NCBI GenBank assembly: GCA_023458875.1
Contig: JAEWXO010000037.1
Location: 1-6,682, forward strand
Origin: Bacillota bacterium
GTDB taxonomy: Bacteria; Bacillota; Clostridia; Oscillospirales; Ruminococcaceae
Length of the DNA: 6,682 nucleotides
Direction of reading: 5' to 3'
The notes below the pieces were generated by a model, which was not told the origin of the DNA, did no database searches, and worked only from the letters and a program-made list of their open reading frames with translations. Position numbers and translations under genes: made by a program. Below, in pieces: positions 6,509 to 6,682 of the stretch; position 1 is the stretch's first letter; every line of letters begins with the position of its first letter.

Positions 6509-6547
6509 AAAAAATCATGTCGTCAGCCTAATGCAGACTGACGACAT
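6509..6547 (-). terminator. Hairpin with T-run, terminator for minus-strand transcription from the right
   Basis: The perfect 10-bp inverted repeat ATGTCGTCAG (6517-6526) / CTGACGACAT (6538-6547) has an 11-nt loop. Read on the minus strand, the hairpin is followed after two bases by six T (six A at 6509-6514 on the + strand). The + strand side has no T-run, so it is directional. It implies a minus-strand gene ending near or beyond the right edge of the window. Confidence 0.65.
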
Positions 6548-6682
6548 ATTTCAGCAGAAATATATAATGGTCATGGGTCTTATTTGGGACTTAATATTAC
6601 GAAAACATACAGAAATAAATGATAAGATTGATACTTCGCAATACGCATAAACCACGTATTATAGGCAATTTTCAAAGATATT

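Larger units (their letters stand above)
6349..6682. other. Non-coding or unresolved right end
   Basis: No supported gene. A + strand frame of 40 codons (MQTDDIFQQK onward) starts at 6531 inside the hairpin loop without a ribosome binding site. A minus-strand frame is open from the right edge for 33 codons and ends near 6580. Neither resembles a known family. The stretch holds a TATAAT (6435-6440) without a matching -35, a 14-bp palindrome and a minus-strand terminator-like hairpin. Confidence 0.5.

Noticed and set aside
6531..6653. 40-codon + strand frame starting in the hairpin loop
   Set aside because: It has no ribosome binding site and no recognisable family, and its start is buried in a stable hairpin.

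Overview
The window carries most of a Type I restriction-modification operon, hsdM-hsdS-hsdR, all on the + strand, followed by a gene-poor and partly decayed stretch of about 1.6 kb. The AT-leaning base composition, strong GGAGG/AAGGA ribosome binding sites, a TTG start, a consensus sigma-A type promoter and intrinsic terminators with long T-runs all suggest a Firmicute, most likely a gut-type Clostridia. No species can be named from this sequence alone.

Region 1 (1-5066). The 3' half of hsdM (the N6-adenine methyltransferase, cut by the left edge) overlaps hsdS (the specificity subunit) through a TGATG junction. hsdR (the restriction translocase) follows 16 bp after hsdS. The three genes look cotranscribed and end at a strong hairpin terminator (5076-5109). 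HsdM2-HsdS would methylate a bipartite target, and addition of HsdR would give the restriction complex. All catalytic motifs visible in the window are intact, so the system looks functional, although the HsdM N-terminal half (with the SAM-binding motif I) lies outside.

Region 2 (5085-5553). Just after hsdR, on the opposite strand, is a short leftover of a second hsdS gene: only the end of its last target-recognition domain and the conserved LDNLITLHQRK segment survive. It runs into, and stops inside, the hsdR terminator. Beyond it are + strand reading frames that look like a small broken gene of unknown family.

Region 3 (5584-5874). A self-contained unit follows: a TTGACA-17 bp-TATAAT promoter, a good ribosome binding site, a 65-residue zinc-ribbon protein resembling the Lar restriction-alleviation family, and its own terminator. 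A Lar-like protein next to a Type I system is the most attractive functional link in the window.

Region 4 (5875-6682). A minus-strand reading frame of unknown family is interrupted by one stop and has no good start (5944-6348). A perfect 14-bp palindrome and a hairpin that would end minus-strand transcription entering from the right edge follow. No intact gene can be supported here. No tRNA, rRNA, CRISPR array, recombinase or transposase was recognised in the window.
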